Counted from the stretch's first letter, positions 1-6,296 are shown. The stretch: 6,371 bases of DNA from an uncultured Chloroflexota bacterium (GCA_903938075.1 CAJABS010000010.1:1-6371); one strand, 5' to 3'. Program-made: numbers and translations. Notes: generated from the sequence alone by a model not told the origin.

Positions 1-689
1 ATCCGCTGACCTACGAGATCATGACGCCGCAGTCGGTCGGCCTCGTTGGTTCCAGCCTGACGATCGGCAAGCTCTCGGGGCGTCGAGGTCTGCAGGCAAA
101 GTTCGCCGAACTCGGTCACGACCTCAGCGGTGAGGCGCTCGATGCCCTCTACCGCGAGGCGATCGCCCTGGCTGACGTGAAGAAGGAGCTCACCGACGCC
201 GACCTATTGGCGCTTGTCGACAAGCGCGCCGCTACTGGTAGCGCCGCAACGATTGAGCTCCTCGACTGGAGCGTTGCCAGCTCACGCGGCGGCGGCTCAT
301 CGGGCCGGGTGGAGATTCGCGTGAACGGGGTCGAGGCTTCGGCCGAGTCCACCGGCAATGGTCCTGTCGACGCCCTCTATGAGGCCATCGACAAGGCGGT
401 CGCCCCAACCCTCGGCTGGAACCCGATCCTCGCCGAGTATGAGATTCGTGCCGTCAGCGAGGGTGAAGATGCCCAGGGGCAGGTCACGACGAAGTGCCGT
501 CGCTCCAACGATCTCGACGCCGAAGGGAAGCCGCTCCCGAACGCACCGATGGTCACGGGGCAAGGCCTCTCCACGAACATCATCGACGCGTCACTCGTCG
601 CCTACGTCTCTGCTGCGAACAAGCTCGCCGCACTTGAGTCGGGGGCGGCCAGTGCGCCAACGAAGGGATCGCGCGAGGCGATGCAGTGA
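1..689 (+). CDS. leuA: 2-isopropylmalate synthase, C-terminal part (5' end outside window)
   Basis: LeuA condenses acetyl-CoA with 2-oxoisovalerate in the cytoplasm, the committed and leucine-inhibited step of leucine synthesis. The frame is open from the left edge (first full codon at 3), so the catalytic TIM barrel lies outside the window; 228 residues remain. The retained part starts in the family segment YEIMTPQSVGL and continues into GKLSGRRG (66-89), the linker subdomain motif usually written GKHSGR; here the His is Leu. The LeuA_dimer regulatory domain follows from about 252 (IELLDWSV), with GNGPVDAL at 354-377 and GQGLSTNIIDASLVAY from 558, both hallmark stretches of the leucine-binding domain. 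The last 20 or so residues are a non-conserved Ser/Ala-rich tail. The TGA stop (687-689) overlaps the GTG start of leuB. The closest alternative is another member of the family such as a second citramalate synthase, but this tail matches LeuA and differs clearly from the CimA downstream. Confidence 0.93.
   Translation, partial: PLTYEIMTPQSVGLVGSSLTIGKLSGRRGLQAKFAELGHDLSGEALDALYREAIALADVKKELTDADLLALVDKRAATGSAATIELLDWSVASSRGGGSSGRVEIRVNGVEASAESTGNGPVDALYEAIDKAVAPTLGWNPILAEYEIRAVSEGEDAQGQVTTKCRRSNDLDAEGKPLPNAPMVTGQGLSTNIIDASLVAYVSAANKLAALESGAASAPTKGSREAMQ
675..678 (+). promoter_or_regulatory. ribosome binding site of leuB
   Basis: GAGG lies 7 nt upstream of the GTG at 686, inside the last codons of leuA. 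It supports the GTG as the true leuB start and means leuB can recruit ribosomes itself as well as through coupling to leuA. Confidence 0.55.
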
Positions 690-1861
690 GCGAAACGCTC
701 GCAGCACCGCTCTCTTCGGCACTGCGAGACGGTGCTGCCGATCACCTGATCGTCACCATCCCGGGTGACGGGGTTGGTCCCGATGTGGTGGCGGCGGCGC
801 GCCGCGTGCTCGACGCTGCGGGCTCGAAGTTTGGCTTCAAGCTTGCCTGGCGCGAAATCTTGGCAGGTGGCTGCGCCATCGACGCATATGGCGTTGCCGT
901 TCGCGAAGAGGATCTGCAGATCGCCGATACGGCCGACGCGCTACTCCTCGGCGCAGTTGGCGGACCGAAGTGGGATAACCCGAACGGCACCGTTCGCCCA
1001 GAACAGGCACTCTTCGCCTTCCGCACCCGCTACGAACTCTTCGCCAATCTGCGTCCCGTCACGATCTACCCAGAGCTCGCTGATGCCTCACCGCTGAAGG
1101 CCGAGCGCCTGAAGGGTGTTGACATGCTGATGGTGCGCGAACTTACTGGCGGTCTCTACTTCGGTAAGCCGTCGGGCGAAGAGGTGACGCCAACTGGTCG
1201 ACGCGCTGTTGACACGCTGCCGTATCACGAGGATGAGATTCACCGCGTTGCCGTGATCGCCTTCGAGTTGGCGCGCACGCGACGCAAGTCGGTGACCTCC
1301 GTTGATAAGGCGAACGTGCTCTCTACGAGCCGCCTCTGGCGCAAGGTCGTGACCGAGGTTGGCGCCGACTACCCCGATGTGAAGCTGGAGCACCGTCTTG
1401 TTGACTCCACCGCAATGCTGCTCGCAACGTGGCCAGCCACCTTCGATGTGGTCGTCACCGAGAACCTCTTCGGCGACATCCTCTCGGACGAGGCCGCCGT
1501 GCTGGCCGGTTCACTCGGCATGCTCCCCTCCGCCTCGCTCGGTGCGCGTCGCACGGCGCACGGCACCTTCGGCCTCTACGAGCCGATCCACGGATCCGCC
1601 CCCGACATCGCAGGGAAGAACCTGGCGAATCCAATCGGCACGATCCTCTCGGGGGCGATGCTGCTCCGCGAGTCGCTCGGCCGCGCCGATGCTGCTGCTG
1701 CCGTTGAGCAGGCGGTGGCCAACACCATTCGCATGGGCGTGCGCACCGCCGACCTTGCCCCAGGGCTCGACGCCGCTGGTGCCCGCGCCGCCGGCTTCAC
1801 CCTTGCAGGCACCCGCGAGGCGACCGACGCCATCGTTGAGCAGCTCCTGAGCCTCAAGTGA
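686..1861 (+). CDS. leuB: 3-isopropylmalate dehydrogenase
   Basis: LeuB oxidises and decarboxylates 3-isopropylmalate with NAD+ to 4-methyl-2-oxopentanoate, the leucine precursor; in organisms with CimA it also converts erythro-3-methylmalate to 2-oxobutanoate. At 391 residues it is somewhat longer than the usual 350-370, because about 20 residues precede the first beta strand (VTIPGDGVGPDVV, 23-35). By alignment from memory with the Thermus enzyme, the substrate-binding arginines are R113, R123 and R151, the catalytic Tyr is Y158 in GGLYFG, the catalytic Lys is K208 in VDKANV, and the metal-binding Asps are D240, D264 and D268 (GDILSDEA). GLYEPIHGSAPDIAGK (296-311) is the NAD-binding signature. 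All key residues are present. I saw no other plausible start before the first strand, so the GTG at 686, which overlaps the leuA stop, is well supported. The RELTGG context and LeuA neighbour favour LeuB over isocitrate or tartrate dehydrogenase. Confidence 0.96.
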   Translation: MSETLAAPLSSALRDGAADHLIVTIPGDGVGPDVVAAARRVLDAAGSKFGFKLAWREILAGGCAIDAYGVAVREEDLQIADTADALLLGAVGGPKWDNPNGTVRPEQALFAFRTRYELFANLRPVTIYPELADASPLKAERLKGVDMLMVRELTGGLYFGKPSGEEVTPTGRRAVDTLPYHEDEIHRVAVIAFELARTRRKSVTSVDKANVLSTSRLWRKVVTEVGADYPDVKLEHRLVDSTAMLLATWPATFDVVVTENLFGDILSDEAAVLAGSLGMLPSASLGARRTAHGTFGLYEPIHGSAPDIAGKNLANPIGTILSGAMLLRESLGRADAAAAVEQAVANTIRMGVRTADLAPGLDAAGARAAGFTLAGTREATDAIVEQLLSLK

Positions 1862-3513
1862 CCAGCAGCGCCGCCGATCGCGAGCCCGTTCTTCTCTACG
1901 ACACCACGCTGCGCGATGGCGCCCAGAGCGAGGGGTTGATCCTTTCACTGCAAGACAAGCTGCGCATCGCTCGCGCGCTCGACGAGTTCGGCATGTTGGC
2001 GATCGAGGGCGGGTGGCCCGGCTCCAATCCAAAAGATATTGAGTTCTTTGCCGCGGCGAAGAAGATTCGCTGGGAGCGCGCCCGTCTCGCCGCGTTCGGC
2101 AGCACGCGCCATAAGTCGAACAAGCCTGGCGATGATGCCAACCTGAATGCGCTCCTTGATGCCGAGACGCCGATCGTCACGATCTTCGGCAAGAGCTGGA
2201 CCCTGCATGTAGAGGCGGTGCTAGAGGCGTCGCGCGCCGAGAACCTTGCGATGATCTCGGAGAGCGTCGCCTATATCGCCGAGCGCGGACGTGAGATGGT
2301 CTACGACGCCGAGCACTTCTTCGATGGCTATGAGGCGGATCGCGACTATGCGCTCGACACGCTGCGCGCCGCACGTGACGCCGGCGCATCGACCCTCGTT
2401 CTCTGCGACACCAATGGCGGCACCCTTACCGGCCGCATGGCTGAGATCGTGAAGGATGCACGCGCCACCCTCGCCGCCGACGCGGCAGCGAAAGAGATCG
2501 TGTGGGGGATTCACACGCACAACGACGCCGAGCTCGCCGTAGCGAATGCGCTCGCGGCGGTTGACGCCGGCGTGCGCCACGTGCAGGCGACGATCAACGG
2601 TTACGGTGAGCGCGCGGGAAACGCGAACATGGTTTCGCTGCTCGCCAACCTCGCTCTGAAGACGCAGCACACGGTGGCCGGAGCGGCGAACCTCGCCGAC
2701 CTTTCGCGCCTCTCCCATGAGGTGGCTGAGATTGCCAACCTTGCCCCCGACGACCATCAGCCGTACGTTGGTCGCTCGGCCTTCGCCCACAAGGGGGGCG
2801 TGCATGGCGCGGCCCAGGTCAAGACGCCACGTGCCTATCAGCACATTGATCCGGCGCTCGTGGGTAACCGTGGGCGCCTCGTCGTCTCGGAGCTTGGGGG
2901 AAAAGCGAACACGGGAAGCCGCGCCGCCGAACTTGGCGTGGAGCTCGCAAACTCAGGGCTTGATTCCAAGACCCTCTCAACGCTTGTTAAGGAGATGGAG
3001 GCGGGCGGCGCAAGCTACGAGGGTGCCGAGGCGTCGTTCCAACTGCTCGTGGAGCGCCACCGCCCAAGCTATGTCGCACCGTTCACCATCGTCGACTTCA
3101 CCGTGATTGTGGAACAGCGCGAAGGTGCGCCAGGGCGTGCCGAGGCAACCGTGCGTGTAGAGGTGGCGGGGGAGCGCCTGCACACCGCCGCCGACGGCAA
3201 CGGTCCGGTGAACGCACTCGACCGCGCGCTCCGCAAGGCGCTCGGTGCCTTCTATCCACAGCTTGATGCGGTGCATCTCATTGACTACAAGGTGCGCATC
3301 CTTGACGGCGCTTCGGCGACTGGGGCGAAGACGCGCGTCGTCATTGACTCCGTGGCCGATGGCGAAACCTGGTCGACGATGGGCGTCGGCGAGAACATCA
3401 TCTCGGCCTCTGCGGCGGCCCTTGCCGACTCCCTTGAGTACGCGCTGCGCCTGCAGGGTGGCGAGATTACTCGCCGCACCGAGCGAGACGCCACAAACGG
3501 TCACACGGCATGA
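1858..3513 (+). CDS. cimA: (R)-citramalate synthase
   Basis: CimA condenses pyruvate with acetyl-CoA to (R)-citramalate, opening the threonine-independent route to 2-oxobutanoate and isoleucine. Its 551 residues fit the CimA branch of the DRE-TIM metallolyase family. The barrel opens with YDTTLRDGAQSEG (14-26; R19 catalytic, D20 metal ligand); HTHND at 219-223 supplies H219 and H221; NGYGERAGNANM (247-258) supplies N255. FAHKGGVHGAA (309-319), with H311 as probable catalytic base, and the following HIDPALVGN (329-337) are typical of CimA rather than LeuA, as is GAEASFQLLVER (389-400). The C-terminal regulatory domain (about 408-535) has DGNGPVNALDRAL, the counterpart of the LeuA leucine-binding loop, and probably senses isoleucine. 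The GTG start overlaps the leuB stop by 4 nt and no Shine-Dalgarno sequence is visible, so translation probably depends on coupling. Homocitrate synthase or a second isopropylmalate synthase is less likely; substrate specificity cannot be proved from sequence. Confidence 0.9.
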   Translation: MTSSAADREPVLLYDTTLRDGAQSEGLILSLQDKLRIARALDEFGMLAIEGGWPGSNPKDIEFFAAAKKIRWERARLAAFGSTRHKSNKPGDDANLNALLDAETPIVTIFGKSWTLHVEAVLEASRAENLAMISESVAYIAERGREMVYDAEHFFDGYEADRDYALDTLRAARDAGASTLVLCDTNGGTLTGRMAEIVKDARATLAADAAAKEIVWGIHTHNDAELAVANALAAVDAGVRHVQATINGYGERAGNANMVSLLANLALKTQHTVAGAANLADLSRLSHEVAEIANLAPDDHQPYVGRSAFAHKGGVHGAAQVKTPRAYQHIDPALVGNRGRLVVSELGGKANTGSRAAELGVELANSGLDSKTLSTLVKEMEAGGASYEGAEASFQLLVERHRPSYVAPFTIVDFTVIVEQREGAPGRAEATVRVEVAGERLHTAADGNGPVNALDRALRKALGAFYPQLDAVHLIDYKVRILDGASATGAKTRVVIDSVADGETWSTMGVGENIISASAAALADSLEYALRLQGGEITRRTERDATNGHTA

Positions 3514-4346
3514 GCGAGGCGATCGCCTACGCCGGCGAACCGGGCGCCTTTGCCGAGGATGCACTCCTCTCCTACTTTGGTGCAGCAGCGCCATCACTGA
3601 GCGTCACCTCATTTGGTGATGTTCGTGCCGCCGCCCTTGATGGGCGAGCCATCTACGGTGTTCTACCGATTGAGAACCTGATCAACGGCACCGTGCGCGA
3701 GACGCTTGATCTTCTGCGCGACGGCGTACTCGAGATCGTTGGCGAAGTGGTGGTACCCGTTTCACTCGTACTCGCCGCCCTCCCTGGCGTCACACTCGAG
3801 CAGGTGGAGCGTGTCTACAGTCACGCGCAGGCACTTGCGCAGGCAGAGGAGTATCTGCGCAGCCGCCCATGGGCACTCCTCACCACCTACAACACCGCGG
3901 GTGCCGGAGCGATGATTCGCGAGCGCGGTGAGCGCGATGCCGCCGCCGTCCTCTCACCACGCGCCGCAGGAATTCACGGACTCACCCCGCTCACCGGTCC
4001 AATCGAGGGGGTGCAGGGGAACCGCACGCGCTTCTGGATCGTGCAGCGCGCGGGTGGAGCAGCACGACACGCCGAGGCCGGCCCAGCGCGCACAACCCTG
4101 CTGGTCGGTCTACGCAACGAGCCAGGGACGCTCCTCGCTGCGCTGGCGGTGATTGCGAAGGCGGGCGTCAACATCAGCAAGTTAGAGTCACGCCCAAATC
4201 GCGTGGGGGAGTGGGAGTACATCTTCTGGCTTGACCTCGACGGCGCGGCCGACTCACCCGAGATTCTCGGCGTGATGCAGGGGCTCGCCGACGTGACGCT
4301 CGAGCGGCGCATCCTCGGCAGTTACCCACGAGGCGAGGCGCTCTAA
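3510..4346 (+). CDS. pheA: prephenate dehydratase with C-terminal ACT domain
   Basis: PheA decarboxylates and dehydrates prephenate to phenylpyruvate, the precursor of phenylalanine. The 278-residue length is right for the monofunctional enzyme; there is no chorismate mutase domain in front. The catalytic part runs from IAYAGEPGAFAEDA (5-18) through PIENLINGTV (53-62), YSHAQALAQ (103-111) and GNRTRFWIV (170-178), whose T173 is the catalytic Thr of the TRF motif. The ACT domain (about 195-272) has NEPGTLLAAL and KLESRP (224-229), the phenylalanine-binding motif, so feedback inhibition by phenylalanine is likely. Two signature positions deviate: the Ser usual after PIEN is Leu57, and the usual Pro of SHPQALAQ is Ala106. 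The ATG overlaps the cimA stop (ATGA) and no clear Shine-Dalgarno sequence precedes it, suggesting translational coupling. It appears to be the last gene of the operon. Confidence 0.95.
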   Translation: MSEAIAYAGEPGAFAEDALLSYFGAAAPSLSVTSFGDVRAAALDGRAIYGVLPIENLINGTVRETLDLLRDGVLEIVGEVVVPVSLVLAALPGVTLEQVERVYSHAQALAQAEEYLRSRPWALLTTYNTAGAGAMIRERGERDAAAVLSPRAAGIHGLTPLTGPIEGVQGNRTRFWIVQRAGGAARHAEAGPARTTLLVGLRNEPGTLLAALAVIAKAGVNISKLESRPNRVGEWEYIFWLDLDGAADSPEILGVMQGLADVTLERRILGSYPRGEAL

Positions 4347-4353
4347 TCACGCC

Positions 4354-4367
4354 GCGGCGCACGCCGC
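4354..4367 (+). terminator. short GC hairpin after pheA (possible weak terminator)
   Basis: GCGGCG and CGCCGC are perfect inverted 6-nt arms around a CA spacer (in practice 5 bp with a 4-nt loop), 8 nt after the pheA stop. There is no T-run, and the hairpin sits directly against the presumed -10 element of the next gene. It may help end the leu-cimA-pheA transcript, or be a chance product of high GC. Confidence 0.25.
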
Positions 4368-4373
4368 TAGACT
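4368..4373 (+). promoter_or_regulatory. -10 element of a probable leaderless promoter for the aldehyde dehydrogenase gene
   Basis: TAGACT fits the TAnnnT form of sigma70-type -10 elements. It ends 8 nt before the ATG at 4382, so a start site 6-9 nt downstream of the element falls at or within 2 nt of the ATG. No Shine-Dalgarno-like sequence lies in the 35-nt gap, which agrees with a leaderless mRNA. No TTGACA-like -35 is seen at the usual distance. The placement is inference from sequence. Confidence 0.5.
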
Positions 4374-4381
4374 CGCCCCAT

Positions 4382-5818
4382 ATGGAGCCGCAGAAGATCC
4401 TCGTCGCAGGCGTATGGGAGAGCTCGCCGAACCTTGTCGAGATTCGGTCCCCCTTTGACGGTCGCCTTGTCGGCACGACCTACCTGGCAACACCAGAGCA
4501 GGTGGAGCGCGCCGCTGCCGGAAGCGTCACCGGATTTGCCACCATGCGAACGCTTGGCGCCTGGGAGCGCGGCGCAATCTTGCGCACCACTGCCGCAAAG
4601 ATCACCGAGCGCCGCGAAGAGCTGGCGGCACTCCTCTCCGCCGAAGCGGGGAAGCCGATCCGCGATGCACGCGCCGAGATCGACCGTGGCGCGCTGACCT
4701 TCCGACTCGCTGCGGAAGAGGCGGAGCGAATGATTGGTGAGACGATTCCGCTTGACCTCGCACCTGCGAGCAAGGGTCGCCTCGGCATCACGCAGCGATT
4801 CCCAGTTGGCCCAGTGCTTGGCATCAGCCCATTCAACTTCCCGCTGAACCTTGCCGCCCACAAAGTTGCACCCGCGATCGCGGTTGGCTGCAGCATGGTG
4901 TTGAAGCCGCCGAGCGCCGATCCGTTGATCATGCTGAAGGTCGCTGAGATTCTCGTTGAAGCCGGCCTCCCAGCTGGTGGGTTGAGCGTGATCCCAACCT
5001 CGCGTCCCGATGCCGATCGCCTCATCGAAGACGAGCGCTTCAAGCTTCTTTCGTTCACTGGCTCACCCACCGTTGGTTGGTCACTGAAGGGGCGCGCCGG
5101 CAAGAAGCGCGTCATCCTCGAACTTGGTGGCAATGCCGCGTGCATCGTGGACGCCACCGCCGATCTTTCGTGGGCGGTGAAGCGTTCGCTGGTTGGCTCT
5201 TTCGCGTACGCCGGCCAGGTCTGCATCAGTGTGCAACGCATCTTTGTGCACGAGTCGGTCGCGGATGCCTTTGAGCAGCAGTTCGCCGCTGGCGCCGCGA
5301 AGCTGGTGCTTGGCGACCCGGCGAACGAGACGACCGATCTCGGGCCGCTCATTGATGATGGTGCCGCGGCGCGCACCGCGGAGTGGGTGAGCGAGGCGGT
5401 CGCCGCTGGCGCGAAGGTGATTGCCGGGGGCACCGCTGCAGACCCGAAGGCACCGCGCCTCTTCGCCCCAACCATCTTGGCGAACGTGCCGCGCGACGCG
5501 CGCATCTGCAGCGAGGAGGCCTTCGCCCCCGTGGTGATCATCGAACGCTTCAGCGACTTCTCATCAGCCATCGCCGCCGTGAATGAGAGCCGCTTCGGCC
5601 TGCAGTGCGGACTCTTCTCCAACGATCTTGCGCATGTGCGTGCGGCATTTGATGAGCTCGAGGTGGGTGGCGTGATCGTGAACGACGTGCCGACCTACCG
5701 CATCGACAACATGCCGTACGGCGGCGTGAAGGATTCAGGTCTCGGCCGCGAGGGTGTGCGCTGGACCATGGATGAGATGACGGAGATCAAGCTGCTCGTT
5801 CTCGCCGACCCGCAGTAG
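4382..5818 (+). CDS. NAD(P)-dependent aldehyde dehydrogenase, lactaldehyde dehydrogenase-like (family 21 group)
   Basis: This cytoplasmic enzyme oxidises an aldehyde to the acid through a cysteine thiohemiacetal. Its 478 residues are the usual length. Visible motifs, in order: SPFNFPLN (149-156) with oxyanion-hole N152; LKPP with cofactor-binding K175; SFTGSPTVGW (224-233), the Rossmann glycine turn; LELGGN (246-251) with general base E247; YAGQVCISVQRI (276-287) with nucleophile C281; EEAFAPV (378-384) with E379 and F381 near the nicotinamide ribose, where the usual family Gly is Ala. The CISVQRI form, the RSPFDGRLVG opening and AGKPIRDARAEIDR (89-102) resemble the ALDH family 21/lactaldehyde dehydrogenase-like group, which includes enzymes for lactaldehyde, phosphonoacetaldehyde and sulfoacetaldehyde. 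Which substrate applies here cannot be read from the sequence, and no pathway partner is next to it. The first in-frame ATG fits the family N-terminus and the leaderless promoter. It is probably transcribed independently of the operon. Confidence 0.93.
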   Translation: MEPQKILVAGVWESSPNLVEIRSPFDGRLVGTTYLATPEQVERAAAGSVTGFATMRTLGAWERGAILRTTAAKITERREELAALLSAEAGKPIRDARAEIDRGALTFRLAAEEAERMIGETIPLDLAPASKGRLGITQRFPVGPVLGISPFNFPLNLAAHKVAPAIAVGCSMVLKPPSADPLIMLKVAEILVEAGLPAGGLSVIPTSRPDADRLIEDERFKLLSFTGSPTVGWSLKGRAGKKRVILELGGNAACIVDATADLSWAVKRSLVGSFAYAGQVCISVQRIFVHESVADAFEQQFAAGAAKLVLGDPANETTDLGPLIDDGAAARTAEWVSEAVAAGAKVIAGGTAADPKAPRLFAPTILANVPRDARICSEEAFAPVVIIERFSDFSSAIAAVNESRFGLQCGLFSNDLAHVRAAFDELEVGGVIVNDVPTYRIDNMPYGGVKDSGLGREGVRWTMDEMTEIKLLVLADPQ

Positions 5819-5822
5819 CGGG
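5809..5822. terminator. small hairpin across the convergent stop codons (possible bidirectional terminator)
   Basis: CCCGC and GCGGG form a perfect 5-bp all-GC stem around the loop AGTA, and the TAG stop of the aldehyde dehydrogenase gene lies partly in that loop. The stop of the - strand gene follows 2 nt later. The structure reads the same way from both strands and sits where both transcripts should end, but the stem is short and neither side has a T-run, so the call is weak. Confidence 0.3.
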
Positions 5823-5823
5823 G

Positions 5824-6192
5824 TTATCCGCCGAGTTCGTCGCCCCCTGGCGTGGAGATGCGGGCGAGCGCCTCGCGTACCGCCTGACGCGCACGCTTGG
5901 CGCGCCGCTTCACTCGGTCAATCTCGTGCGCTGCGAGTCGCAGTAGGTCGCTGTGCTCACCTTCGACGAGGACTTCGTGGTCACGCAGGCTCTCAATGGG
6001 TGCCTGCACCTCGGGCGCTGTTGTCGGTACTGGAGCTGGAGGTGTCGCACGGCGCTCCGGGCGGAGTGGGGCAGCGGCCCGGCCGAGGAGTGCGGCAATC
6101 GCTCGCACCGCCTCTGGCGGCGCAGGCGTCTCCGTCGTCAGGAGTCGCGGATCAGCGGTCGACTCCCCAGATGCGGACTTACGTTCGGTCAC
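5824..6192 (-). CDS. hypothetical protein, Ala/Pro/Arg-rich, possible coiled-coil C-terminus
   Basis: Not recognised. The 122-residue product starts with a polar Ser/Thr-rich stretch, then AVRAIAALLGRAAAPL (28-43), then a Pro/Ala/Thr-rich segment (about 44-66) that is probably disordered. The C-terminal third is strongly charged and likely helical: LLRLAAHEIDRVKRRAKRAR and its continuation to about residue 112 could form an amphipathic helix or coiled coil. A short GGDELGG tail ends it. No signal peptide or membrane segment is seen. The GTG start at 6192 is supported by GGGGAGG 6 nt upstream. However, the same frame has no stop up to the window edge, and the translation there also looks protein-like, so this may be the C-terminal part of a longer protein. 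The gene converges on the aldehyde dehydrogenase gene with 5 nt between stops. The protein-like helix, the ribosome site and the lack of any better candidate here argue that the frame is real. Confidence 0.6.
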   Translation of the reverse strand: MTERKSASGESTADPRLLTTETPAPPEAVRAIAALLGRAAAPLRPERRATPPAPVPTTAPEVQAPIESLRDHEVLVEGEHSDLLRLAAHEIDRVKRRAKRARQAVREALARISTPGGDELGG

Positions 6193-6198
6193 GCGCTT

Positions 6199-6205
6199 CC
6201 TCCCC
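6199..6205 (-). promoter_or_regulatory. strong Shine-Dalgarno sequence for the GTG at 6192
   Basis: On the - strand GGGGAGG precedes the GTG by 6 nt. It is the best ribosome binding site in the window and is the main reason to place the start of the hypothetical gene at 6192. Confidence 0.55.
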
Positions 6206-6251
6206 GTCGCGGTTGTGCCAGCTGGCCCCTCTATTCTCGCCGATCGCGCAT

Positions 6252-6268
6252 CAGTGGGGGTCCCACTG
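6252..6268. repeat. inverted repeat CAGTGGG-GGT-CCCACTG
   Basis: Perfect 7-nt arms (6252-6258 and 6262-6268) flank a 3-nt spacer, 60 nt upstream of the GTG of the - strand gene. It could be an operator or a small hairpin if this stretch is non-coding; its meaning is unknown. Confidence 0.35.
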
Positions 6269-6278
6269 TTCGTGAGCG

Positions 6279-6296
6279 CAGCCAGCGCGGTGGCTG
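6279..6296. repeat. inverted repeat CAGCCA-GCGCGG-TGGCTG
   Basis: Perfect 6-nt arms (6279-6284 and 6291-6296) flank a 6-nt spacer, 11 nt from the neighbouring inverted repeat. Short arms like these occur by chance in GC-rich DNA, so only the pairing with the nearby repeat makes it worth listing. Confidence 0.22.

Noticed and set aside
1511..2032. A 173-codon - strand open frame crossing the leuB/cimA junction
   Set aside because: Arg/Ala-rich shadow with no family resemblance; both strands cannot be explained better than by leuB and cimA.
2221..2844. A 207-codon - strand open frame inside cimA
   Set aside because: Lies wholly antisense to the conserved cimA barrel; looks like a composition artefact.
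4350..4359. 10-nt palindrome CGCCGCGGCG after pheA as an operator
   Set aside because: Simple GC palindromes like this are frequent by chance here, and it overlaps the hairpin already listed.
4480..5622. A 380-codon open frame on the - strand, antisense to the aldehyde dehydrogenase gene
   Set aside because: Its translation is Ser/Arg/Ala-rich without recognisable motifs, while the + strand frame is an unmistakable aldehyde dehydrogenase; long antisense open frames are expected in GC-rich genes.
6233..6238. GAGAAT on the - strand as a -10 element for the hypothetical gene
   Set aside because: Matches 4 of 6 consensus positions with no -35 at the right distance, and the region may be coding.
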